A stretch of 64,000 bases of DNA from Deltaproteobacteria bacterium. GTDB taxonomy: Bacteria > Myxococcota > Myxococcia > SLRQ01. Each line of letters begins with the position of its first letter. Within the stretch, counting starts at the first letter, position 1. Below the pieces are notes generated by a model. It did no database searches. It worked only from the letters and a program-made list of their open reading frames with translations, and had not been told where the DNA came from. Made by a program: the position numbers and the translations under genes. Shown in pieces: positions 1-6,930 of the stretch. Where the stretch lies: NCBI GenBank assembly GCA_029210625.1, contig JARGFU010000009.1, positions 168,118-232,117 of the forward strand. The letters are read 5' to 3'.

Positions 1-228
1 CACCCGCCGCGCCGAGATCTCGATCACCTCACCGGTCTGCGGGTTGCGACCGATGCGCGCGTTCTTCTCGCGGACGATGAAGTTCCCGAAGCCGGAGATC
101 TTGATCTTCTCTCCCGCCTCGAGGGTCTCCTTCATGGTCTGGAAGACGAGCTCGACGATCTCGGCGCTCTCCTTCTTGGAGAATCCAACCTTGTTGTAGA
201 CGCTCTCTACGATGTCGGCCTTCGTCAT
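1..228 (-). CDS. ihfA: Integration host factor subunit alpha (3' end outside window)
   Basis: DNA-bending protein of the HU/IHF family, the alpha half of the IHF heterodimer. The 76 visible residues start MTKADIVESVYNK. They include the GFGNF core at residues 46-50 and the DNA-intercalating RNPQTG turn at 61-66. Family members are about 95-105 residues, so only the last 20-30 are cut off by the window edge. In many proteobacteria ihfA directly follows pheT. Here a small membrane-protein gene and lgt lie between them on the same strand. The alpha rather than HU or beta assignment rests on the N-terminus and this neighbourhood. Confidence 0.93.
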   Translation of the reverse strand, partial: MTKADIVESVYNKVGFSKKESAEIVELVFQTMKETLEAGEKIKISGFGNFIVREKNARIGRNPQTGEVIEISARRV

Positions 229-315
229 CCGCTTCACTCCTCCCCGGTAGGCGCCGGTTCATTGCGCCACAACCCAGGGTGCGTGTCAATCAGGCTTCCT
301 TGTGGATCACATCGG

Positions 316-1122
316 TCACGCCTTGACAACCATGTCGTTATCGTCCGCACTTTTCCTCACCCAGATGAGGGCCGCCCCGAGCAGGACGAGCAGGACGATC
401 GATGTCCACTGCGCCGGCGAGAGCCCGGCGAGGAAGCCGCCCCGGTCGTCGTCGCGCAGCATCTCGGTGAAGAAGCGCAGCACGGCGTAGCCTCCGAGGT
501 AGAGCGCGAAGGTCGTGCCCTCCCGCCAACGCTCGCCGAGGCGAAGGTGCAGGACGAGGAGCGCGCCCGAGAGCAGCAGGAGCGCGCCCGCCTCGTAGAG
601 CTGCACCGGGTGGAGCGGGATCCCCGGCGGGGCGAGCCCCCCGGGAGGGAAGACCACCGTGAGCGCCGCGTCGGGGGCGAAGGCGCCGTGACAGCAGCCG
701 GCGGTGAAGCAGCCGAGGCGGCCGAAGGCGTGGCCGAGGGCCAGGCCCGGTCCGGCGATCTCGATCATCGGCAGCAGGGGGATGCGGTAACCCCGCAGGT
801 AGAGCAGCGCCCCGAGCGCGCCGCCCGCGAAGCCCCCGTACCAGACCAGCCCGCCGCTGGTGGTGAGGAAGACCGACCAGGGCACGCCCTCCGGCTTGCC
901 GTTCAGCAGCAGGAAGGCGAGGCGCGCGCCGAGGAAGCCCACCCCGAAGGCGATGGCCCCCGCGGCGAAGACGTCGAAGGCGGGGAGCCCGCGCCTGCGG
1001 GCGAGCCACGACGAGAGGCCGATCGACGCCGCCACGCCCAGGAACATCAGCGCGGCGTAGGTCGTAACCTGCAGCGACGCACCCGTGACCGGGTTGTCGA
1101 AGCTGAAGAGGACCGGGTGCAA
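316..1122 (-). CDS. lgt: Prolipoprotein diacylglyceryl transferase
   Basis: Inner-membrane enzyme that moves diacylglycerol from phosphatidylglycerol to the lipobox cysteine of prolipoproteins, the first step of lipoprotein maturation. The 268 residues form several hydrophobic segments. The Lgt signature appears as HAFGRLGCFTAGCCHG (about 150-165). It has Cys where the E. coli form GRIGNF has Asn, a variant I recall from other deltaproteobacteria. The C-terminal HPVQLYEA and RFFTEMLRDDDRG segments match the family. Translation seems to start at a TTG codon (1122), because the typical MHPVLF N-terminus begins there. The window encodes many lipoproteins that would be substrates. Confidence 0.94.
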   Translation of the reverse strand: MHPVLFSFDNPVTGASLQVTTYAALMFLGVAASIGLSSWLARRRGLPAFDVFAAGAIAFGVGFLGARLAFLLLNGKPEGVPWSVFLTTSGGLVWYGGFAGGALGALLYLRGYRIPLLPMIEIAGPGLALGHAFGRLGCFTAGCCHGAFAPDAALTVVFPPGGLAPPGIPLHPVQLYEAGALLLLSGALLVLHLRLGERWREGTTFALYLGGYAVLRFFTEMLRDDDRGGFLAGLSPAQWTSIVLLVLLGAALIWVRKSADDNDMVVKA

Positions 1123-1196
1123 GGTCCGAGGAGAGGGTGCGCCGCCCGGCGGCGGCGCACCATCACGAGGGACAGTCGAAGCGAGCAGCCGGGAGG

Positions 1197-1769
1197 CTAC
1201 TCGACCTCTTCGTCTCCCTCGCCCTCGTCTCCGCCGACTTCGTCATCGCCGCCCTCGGCGGCCTCCATCTCGGCCTGCTGACGCTTCATCTCGGCTTCCA
1301 TCTCGCGCTGCATCTCGCCGACGTCGACGCCCAGGGCCTCCATGCTGCCCAGGGCGGCCTCGGCGGCGGCGGCGCCCGCGGCCTCGGGCTCGGCCTGCTG
1401 CCACTCCTCGAAGGAGTTGTAGCCGGCCTCCTTGGCGGCGGACTCCATCTTGGCGGCCTGCCCGGCGGCGGCGGCGCCGCAGGCCACGGTGCAGGCGGTG
1501 GTGGCGCCACCGGCCAGGATGCCGAGGATGGCGATGACGATGCCGGCCACGGCGGCGCCCTTGCCGGCGCCCCCGACCTGCCCGGCCTTCTTCACCCCCA
1601 TGATCGAGAGGATGAGCGCGACGACCGCGGCGCCCAGGCCCGCGAAGGGCATGAAGAAGAGGATCAGCCCGATGATCGCGATCACCAGGCCTGCGATGGC
1701 GATACCGTTGCCTCCACCCGACCCGCTGGGGGCGGCTTCCTGCGGCATTCCTTGATCCGGAGTGGTCAT
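1197..1769 (-). CDS. DUF4190-like small membrane protein with acidic tail
   Basis: A 190-residue protein of unknown function. A polar Gly/Ser/Pro N-terminus precedes hydrophobic helices at about 23-41 and 44-60, with another at about 73-90 (AAVAGIVIAILGILAGG), spaced as in DUF4190-type proteins. A Cys/Ala-rich patch follows, then an Ala/Glu-rich helix (FEEWQQAEPEA, EMQREMEAEMKRQQAEMEAAE) and a run of Asp/Glu/Gly to the end. The topology suggests inner-membrane anchoring with a charged soluble tail. It lies between pheT and lgt on the same strand, and its ribosome binding site lies partly in a hairpin. No function is inferred. Confidence 0.8.
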   Translation of the reverse strand: MTTPDQGMPQEAAPSGSGGGNGIAIAGLVIAIIGLILFFMPFAGLGAAVVALILSIMGVKKAGQVGGAGKGAAVAGIVIAILGILAGGATTACTVACGAAAAGQAAKMESAAKEAGYNSFEEWQQAEPEAAGAAAAEAALGSMEALGVDVGEMQREMEAEMKRQQAEMEAAEGGDDEVGGDEGEGDEEVE

Positions 1770-1777
1770 GCGTTCTC

Positions 1778-1799
1778 CTCCCGAAGGGATGTTCGGGAG
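1778..1799 (-). promoter_or_regulatory. Hairpin covering the Shine-Dalgarno of the DUF4190-like gene
   Basis: Perfect 8-bp inverted repeat CTCCCGAA/TTCGGGAG with a 6-base loop. In the leftward mRNA the 3' arm ends in GGGAG, and GAG follows before GAACGC-ATG. The GGGAGGAG ribosome binding site is therefore half inside the stem, 8 bases from the start codon. This suggests structure-controlled translation and has not been tested. Confidence 0.5.
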
Positions 1800-1835
1800 C
1801 GATCACCACCCCCGAGTTTTCGACCAGGCTCTCTT

Positions 1836-1860
1836 CTCTAGCCCGGCTCGCGGGCTGGAG
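1836..1860 (-). terminator. Putative terminator hairpin after pheT
   Basis: Ten-base-pair stem (1836-1845 with 1851-1860, one T-G wobble) and loop GCTCG, starting 36 bases past the pheT stop. No U-run follows on the minus strand, so termination could be weak or Rho-dependent. The position at the end of the thrS-to-pheT block supports the call. Confidence 0.4.
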
Positions 1861-1895
1861 CCAAGAGACCCCGCAGGGCTCCGGTTCAGGCCGGA

Positions 1896-4325
1896 TCAGC
1901 CCCGCAGGAGGGCGCCGGCCTCGGCCTGCAGCCGCTCGAGGAGGGCTGCCTGCAGGGCGTCGGCCTCCTCGTCCTTCAGGGTGCGATCGGGGGCGAGGAA
2001 CTTGAGGGAGAAGGCCAGGGAGCGCTTCCCCTCCCCGACCTGCTCGCCGGCGTAGACGTCGAAGAGGCGCACGTCCTCGATCCGCACCCCGAGCTCCTCG
2101 GCCGCGGGCAGGGGCGCCCGCAGGAGCGCGAGGAGGGAGGCGGCCGGGAGGGCCTCGTCCACCACCACCGCGAGATCCCGCAGCAGCGGAGGGAAGCGCG
2201 GCAGGGAGGGTGCGCTGGCCAGGAGGTGCGCGGCCGCGGCGAGCGGCTTCACGTCGACCTCGAGCAGCATGACGCCCCGGGGCAGATCCAGCTCACCCGC
2301 GATGCGCGGATGGAGCTCTCCCATCCAGCCGATGGCCTCGCCCCCCAGCAGGACGCTGGCGGCGGTGCGGGGGTGGAGCCAGGGGTGGGCCTCGGCGGCG
2401 GCGACGACCTCGAGCCTGGCCACGGCGAGCAGCCGGGCGGCGGCCTCGAGGACGCCCTTGAGGTCGTAGAAGTCGCTGGCGGCCTCCTCCACCGACCAGC
2501 CGCGCTCGGATCGCGGCCCCCAGAAGAGGACGGCGAAGCGCTCGGGCTCGCGGGTGCTCTCGCCGGGGGCGCTCGCGGGCAGGTAGGCGCGGCCCAGCTC
2601 GAAGAGGCGGACCCGCTCGGCGAGGAAGCGCCGGTTGAGGAGCAGGTTGGTCAGCAGGCTCTGGCTCACCATGGTCCGCATCACCGACTGCTCGCTGGAG
2701 AGGGGGTTGGTGATCCGGATCGGCTGCCGGGCGCCGTCGAGGGCCGCGACCAGCTCGGGCGCGAGGAAGCTGTAGTTCACCACCTCGCTGGCGTCGGCGG
2801 CCAGGGCTGCCTCCCGCAGCCGCCGCAGCACGGCGGAGGTGGGATCGTGCGCCTCGATGGCCGCCATCGGCCGATCCTGCGGGGGCAGGAGCGAGGGGAT
2901 GATGCCGTAGCCCTCGATGCGGGCGATCTCCTCGATCAGGTCGATCTCCCGCGACATCTCCGTGCGGAAGGAGGGCGCGAGCAGCTCGGTGCGGTCCTCC
3001 TTCGTCTCGGCGAACTCGAAGCCGAGGCGGCCGAGGATCTCGTGCTGCCGCTCGAGGCTCACGGGGGTCCCCAGCACCTGCTCCACGCGCCCGTGCCGCA
3101 GGGTGACCCGCTGCAGCTCGTAGGGCCGGGCCTGGGTGTCCACCAGCCCCGGAGCGACCTCGCCCCCGGCCAGCTCGGCGAAGAGGGCCGCGGCGCGGTC
3201 GGCGGCGACCGGCACCATGAGGGGATCGGCGCCCCGCTCGAAGCGGTGGGAGGCCTCGGTGTGAAGCCCGTGGCGGCGGGCCGTGCGGCGGATGACCGTC
3301 GCCTCGAAGTGGGCGCTCTCGAGGAGCACCCGGGTCGTGCTGTCCCGCACCTCGGAGAGCTCGCCGCCCATCACGCCGGCCAGGGCGACCCCCCGATCGG
3401 CGTCGCCGATGAGGAGGTCGGCCGGATCGAGCACCCGCTCGACTCCGTCGAGGGTGGTGAAGCGCTCCCCCTCCCCGGCCCAGCGCACCCGGATCCGCTC
3501 CTCGTGGAGGTGATCCAGATCGAAGGCGTGGAGCGGGTGGCCGAGCTCCATCAGGACGTAGTTCGTCACGTCGACGACGTTGGAGATCGGGCGCACGCCG
3601 CAGAGCTGCAGGCGGGCCTGCATCCAGGCCGGCGAGGGGCCCATCTTCAAGCCCTCGATGATCCGGGCGGCGTAGCGCCGGCAGCCCTCGGGGGCCTCGA
3701 TCTCGATCCGGGTCAGCTCCGCGGCGCCCTGCCCCGCCTCGGGGACCACCGAGCTCGGCGAGAGCAGCGGGACGCCCAGCACCGCGGCCACGTCGCGCGC
3801 CACGCCCAGGTGGGAGAGCGCGTCGGGGCGGTTCGGCGTGATGCCCAGGGTGTAGACGACGTCGTCCATCCCCAGGGCGGCGGCCAGGGAGCCGCCGATC
3901 TTCGCGTCGGCGGCCAGATCCATGATGCCGCTGTGATCGTCGCCGAGGCCGAGCTCCTTCGCCGAGCAGAGCATGCCCGCCGAGGGCACGCCCCGCACCT
4001 TGCGGGCGCCGATCTCCAGGCCGCCGGGGAGGGTCACGCCGGGGGTCGCGAAGGCGACCCGCATCCCGGCCCGCACGTTGGGCGCGCCGCAGACGACGGT
4101 CTGGGTTCCGGAGCCGTCGCTCACCTGACAGACCGAGAGCTTGTCGGCGTCGGGGTGCCTCTCGACCGAGAGGACCTCGCCGACGATCATCCCGCGCAGG
4201 CCCTCGCCCGGGCGCTCGATCTCCTCGACCTCGAGCCCGACGTTGGTGAGGAGCTCGGCGAGCGCGTTGGCCTCCGGCAGCTCGCCGTCGACGAGCTGCT
4301 GCAACCAGCCGTGGACGATCTTCAT
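1896..4325 (-). CDS. pheT: Phenylalanine-tRNA ligase beta subunit
   Basis: Beta chain of the alpha2-beta2 synthetase that charges tRNA-Phe. It is 809 residues, close to the usual 790-810. An N-terminal EMAP-type tRNA-binding OB domain (about 40-150, GMIVGEVLSVERHPDADKL) is followed by the B3/B4 editing region and the B5 domain. The catalytic-like core and the C-terminal FDX-ACB domain (about 715-807, LPRFPPLLRDLAVVVDE) come last. The ATG overlaps the pheS TGA as ATGA, which indicates translational coupling and equal subunit output. It is the last synthetase gene of the thrS-infC-rpmI-rplT-pheS-pheT block. Confidence 0.97.
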   Translation of the reverse strand: MKIVHGWLQQLVDGELPEANALAELLTNVGLEVEEIERPGEGLRGMIVGEVLSVERHPDADKLSVCQVSDGSGTQTVVCGAPNVRAGMRVAFATPGVTLPGGLEIGARKVRGVPSAGMLCSAKELGLGDDHSGIMDLAADAKIGGSLAAALGMDDVVYTLGITPNRPDALSHLGVARDVAAVLGVPLLSPSSVVPEAGQGAAELTRIEIEAPEGCRRYAARIIEGLKMGPSPAWMQARLQLCGVRPISNVVDVTNYVLMELGHPLHAFDLDHLHEERIRVRWAGEGERFTTLDGVERVLDPADLLIGDADRGVALAGVMGGELSEVRDSTTRVLLESAHFEATVIRRTARRHGLHTEASHRFERGADPLMVPVAADRAAALFAELAGGEVAPGLVDTQARPYELQRVTLRHGRVEQVLGTPVSLERQHEILGRLGFEFAETKEDRTELLAPSFRTEMSREIDLIEEIARIEGYGIIPSLLPPQDRPMAAIEAHDPTSAVLRRLREAALAADASEVVNYSFLAPELVAALDGARQPIRITNPLSSEQSVMRTMVSQSLLTNLLLNRRFLAERVRLFELGRAYLPASAPGESTREPERFAVLFWGPRSERGWSVEEAASDFYDLKGVLEAAARLLAVARLEVVAAAEAHPWLHPRTAASVLLGGEAIGWMGELHPRIAGELDLPRGVMLLEVDVKPLAAAAHLLASAPSLPRFPPLLRDLAVVVDEALPAASLLALLRAPLPAAEELGVRIEDVRLFDVYAGEQVGEGKRSLAFSLKFLAPDRTLKDEEADALQAALLERLQAEAGALLRG

Positions 4326-5437
4326 CGGGCGAAGCTCCCCAGGAAGCGCAGGTCGTTGTCGAAGAGGAGCCGGAGGTCCTCGACCCGGTGGCGCAGGAGC
4401 GCGATGCGATCGACGCCCATGCCGAAGGCGAAGCCGCTGACCTTCTCCGGGTCGTAGCCCACGTGGGCGAAGACGCCGGGGTCGACCATGCCTGCCCCGA
4501 GGATCTCGAGCCAGCCGGTGTCCGAGCAGGTGCGGCAGCCCTTGCCCTCGCAGAGGGTGCAGGTCACGTCGACCTCGGCCGAGGGCTCGGTGAACTGGAA
4601 GTAGGAGGGGCGCAGGCGGATGCGTGTCTCCTCCCCGAAGAAGACCCGGGCGAAGCGCTCGAGGGTCCCCTTGAGGTGGGCCATGGTGATGCCCTCCTCC
4701 ACCCAGAGCCCCTCGATCTGGTGGAACATCGGGGTGTGGGTGACGTCCGAGTCCCGCCGGTAGACCTTGCCGGGGCAGATGACCCGGATCGGCGGCGGGT
4801 GCCGGAGCATGGTGCGGACCTGCACCGGCGAGGTGTGGGTCCGCAGCAGCACCTTCCCGGGCTCGGGGCCCCGGCCGCCTCCGGCCGTCAGGGCCGCGGC
4901 GGGGTGGGCCTCGTCCACGAAGAGGGTGTCCTGCATGTCCCGGGCGGGGTGATCCGCCGGGATGCCCAGGGCCTCGAAGTTGTAGAAGTCGCCCTCGATC
5001 TCGGGGCCGTCGGCGACCTGGAAGCCCATCCGCCGGAAGACCTCGACGAGGTCCTCCATCGTGCTCATGACGGGGTGCCGAGCGCCGGTGTGGACCGGCC
5101 GCCCGGGCAGGGTCACGTCGATGGGCGGGCCCGCGACCTCGGCCTCGAGCATCCGGCGGCGGGCGTCGTCCTTGGCGGACTCGACCGCGGCCGTGATGGC
5201 ATCCCGGACCCGGTTGGCCACCTGCCCCACCTGGGGCCGGGCCTCGGCCGAGAGCTTCCCCATGGCCTTGAGGATCTTGCTGACCTCGCCCTTCTTGCCG
5301 AGGTAGCCCACCCGGACGGACTCGACCGCCTCGAGAGGCCTCGCCTCGGCGAGCGAGCGCGCCAGCTCCTCGCCGGCGCGCCGCTCGGCGTCTTCCAGAT
5401 CCCCGATGAGCCGCTCCGGGGAGCCCTCACCCGACAT
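4322..5437 (-). CDS. pheS: Phenylalanine-tRNA ligase alpha subunit
   Basis: Catalytic alpha chain, a class II synthetase. The ATG at 5437 is two bases past the rplT stop. The reading frame stays open further upstream, but that part is antisense-like shadow of rplT and lacks homology. The resulting 371 residues are slightly longer than the usual 330-350. The N-terminus is a charged helical arm. Motif 2 is FHQIEGLWVEEG and motif 3 FGMGVDRIALL. Between them lies a four-Cys segment, CTLCEGKGCRTC, a possible metal-binding insertion that would account for the extra length. Confidence 0.96.
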   Translation of the reverse strand: MSGEGSPERLIGDLEDAERRAGEELARSLAEARPLEAVESVRVGYLGKKGEVSKILKAMGKLSAEARPQVGQVANRVRDAITAAVESAKDDARRRMLEAEVAGPPIDVTLPGRPVHTGARHPVMSTMEDLVEVFRRMGFQVADGPEIEGDFYNFEALGIPADHPARDMQDTLFVDEAHPAAALTAGGGRGPEPGKVLLRTHTSPVQVRTMLRHPPPIRVICPGKVYRRDSDVTHTPMFHQIEGLWVEEGITMAHLKGTLERFARVFFGEETRIRLRPSYFQFTEPSAEVDVTCTLCEGKGCRTCSDTGWLEILGAGMVDPGVFAHVGYDPEKVSGFAFGMGVDRIALLRHRVEDLRLLFDNDLRFLGSFAR

Positions 5438-5439
5438 GG

Positions 5440-5793
5440 CTACTGCTCGAGGTTGGCGGCCGCCACGATCGCGGCGAAGCCCTCGGCGTCGTGGTAGGCG
5501 ATCTCGGCCATCACCTTGCGGTCGACCTCGATGCCGGCATGCTTGAGGCCGGCGATGAGGCGGCTGTAGGTGGTGCCGTTCTGGCGGGCCGCGGCGTTGA
5601 TCCGGGCGATCCAGAGGGCGCGGAAGTGGCGCTTGCGCTGCTTCCGATCCCGGGTGGCGTTCTCGCGGGCCTTGTCGACCGCTTCCTGGCCACGCCGGAT
5701 GGTGTTCTTCCGGCGACCCCGGAAGCCCTCGGCGTTCTTCAGAATCCGCTTGCGACGCTGCCGCCGCTGAGCTCCTGCGCTCTTGACTCTCAT
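5440..5793 (-). CDS. rplT: 50S ribosomal protein L20
   Basis: Ribosomal protein L20, needed early in large-subunit assembly, which also represses its own operon in E. coli and B. subtilis. It is 117 residues, the normal length. The basic N-terminal arm ([20 protein letters not shown]) and the core [17 protein letters not shown] are diagnostic. It sits between rpmI and pheS. The 116-base rpmI-rplT gap is much longer than the other gaps in the block and contains short GC hairpins, so an internal regulatory structure there is possible. Confidence 0.97.
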   Translation of the reverse strand: MRVKSAGAQRRQRRKRILKNAEGFRGRRKNTIRRGQEAVDKARENATRDRKQRKRHFRALWIARINAAARQNGTTYSRLIAGLKHAGIEVDRKVMAEIAYHDAEGFAAIVAAANLEQ

Positions 5794-5909
5794 CTCGAGA
5801 CTCCTTTCGCCCCGGTCCGATGGCGGCGCTCGCCTCGCCCGGGAGCGGCTTCACCCCGTTCTTCGGGGCTCACCGACTTTGTTGGTTACTGCTGGGGGGA
5901 GCAGCTTCC

Positions 5910-6113
5910 CTAACCGTAGGGGAGCAGCTCCTTGCGGACGCGCTTGGCGTCCGGATCGGCCATCGTGGAGGTCCCACGAAGGTTCCGCTTCTGCTTCTGG
6001 GACTTGGAGAAGGTCAGCATGTGACGGGTGTGCGCATGCTTGAACTTCACCTTGCCCGACTTCCGGATCTTGAACCGCTTCGCGGCTCCCCGGTTCGACT
6101 TCAACTTCGACAT
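5910..6113 (-). CDS. rpmI: 50S ribosomal protein L35
   Basis: Ribosomal protein L35, 67 residues starting MSKLKSNRGAAKRFK, with the family pattern of an N-terminal KTxxxAAKRF-like segment, HILTxKxxKxKRNLR (here HMLTFSKSQKQKRNLR) and a short acidic-to-basic C-terminus. The start at 6113 is chosen because the frame extends upstream only with non-homologous sequence into infC. The gene follows infC by 16 bases, the conserved infC-rpmI-rplT order. Confidence 0.96.
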   Translation of the reverse strand: MSKLKSNRGAAKRFKIRKSGKVKFKHAHTRHMLTFSKSQKQKRNLRGTSTMADPDAKRVRKELLPYG

Positions 6114-6129
6114 CGTTCCTACTCCTTCG

Positions 6130-6810
6130 CTAGTTCGTCTCGGCGGCGGCCGGTGCCTCGGGCTGCTCACCCTGGCTCTCGACCTCCACCTTCTTCTTTT
6201 CGGCGGGCTTCTCGCTGGTCTTCTCGCTGCTCGATCCCTTGGAGGTCTTCCATCCGCTCTGCTGGGCGGCCTTCGGGGCCAGGATCATGTGCATGGTTCG
6301 GCCTTCCATCTTCGGCGACGCCTCGACCTTGGCGAGATCGTCCACCGCGGCGGCGACGGTCTGCAGGCGCTTGATGGCGATGTCCTTGTGGATGACCTCC
6401 CGGCCCCGGAACATGATCGTGACCTTGACCTTGTCGCCCGCCTCGATGAAGCGGCGCACGTGCTTCAGCTTGAAGTCGTAGTCGTGATCGTCGGTCTTGG
6501 GGCGGAGCTTGACCTCCTTGAGCTCCTGATGGGTCTGATTTCGCTTGGCTTCGGCCTGCTTCTTCTTCTGCAGGTACTTGTACTTGCCGAAATCCAGGAT
6601 CTTGCAGACGGGCGGCCGAGCCTCCGGGGCGACCTCGACGAGATCGAGTCCGGCGTCCTCGGCTCGCTTGAGCGCAATATCCGTGGGCATCACCCCGAGG
6701 TTCTCGCCGTCGGCTCCGACGACCATCACCTCGCGGGCGCGAATTCTCATGTTGATCCGGGGACCTCGATCGGCATTTCGTTCGCGGTCGAACCGTCTGA
6801 ATCGTCGGAT
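6130..6810 (-). CDS. infC: Translation initiation factor IF-3, predicted ATC start
   Basis: IF-3 binds the 30S subunit and checks start-codon and initiator-tRNA pairing. The N-domain (GPRINMRIRAREVMVVG) and C-domain (RRFIEAGDKVKVTIMFRGRE, MHMILAPK) are complete. A 43-residue Lys/Glu/Ser-rich C-terminal tail is absent from E. coli IF-3. The M. xanthus homologue (Dsg) also has a C-terminal extension. An in-frame ATG at 6819 directly abuts the AGGAGG ribosome binding site, too close to be used. Codon 4 of that frame, ATC at 6810, is spaced 9 bases from it. ATC is the start reported for M. xanthus Dsg, so 6810 is preferred, giving 226 residues. Confidence 0.93.
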   Translation of the reverse strand: MRRFRRFDRERNADRGPRINMRIRAREVMVVGADGENLGVMPTDIALKRAEDAGLDLVEVAPEARPPVCKILDFGKYKYLQKKKQAEAKRNQTHQELKEVKLRPKTDDHDYDFKLKHVRRFIEAGDKVKVTIMFRGREVIHKDIAIKRLQTVAAAVDDLAKVEASPKMEGRTMHMILAPKAAQQSGWKTSKGSSSEKTSEKPAEKKKVEVESQGEQPEAPAAAETN

Positions 6811-6825
6811 GGCTGACATCCTCCT
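6808..6825 (-). promoter_or_regulatory. infC ribosome binding site and non-canonical start codon
   Basis: On the minus strand AGGAGG (6825-6820) is followed by ATGTCAGCC and then ATC (6810-6808). The spacing is 0 to the ATG and 9 to the ATC. IF-3 discriminates against AUU/AUC-class starts, so an ATC start would give the negative feedback known for infC in enterics. Confidence 0.6.
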
Positions 6826-6865
6826 GGAAGGGTCTCTCTTGCCCCACCGCGAGGCGGCGGGAGCG

Positions 6866-6896
6866 GCAAGCCGCGAACGATACTCAAGCGGCTTGC
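6866..6896 (-). promoter_or_regulatory. Hairpin in the thrS-infC intergenic region
   Basis: Perfect 9-bp inverted repeat GCAAGCCGC/GCGGCTTGC with a 13-base loop, between the thrS stop and the infC ribosome binding site. It has no U-tract, so it is more likely an infC leader structure or processing site than a terminator. Confidence 0.35.
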
Positions 6897-6930
6897 GCTG
6901 TCAAGCGGCGCAGGGGCCGGATCTTTCGTT

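Noticed and set aside
2226..4457. 743-codon ORF on the plus strand
   Set aside because: Antisense to pheT, which has all its domains. Composition is shadow-like.
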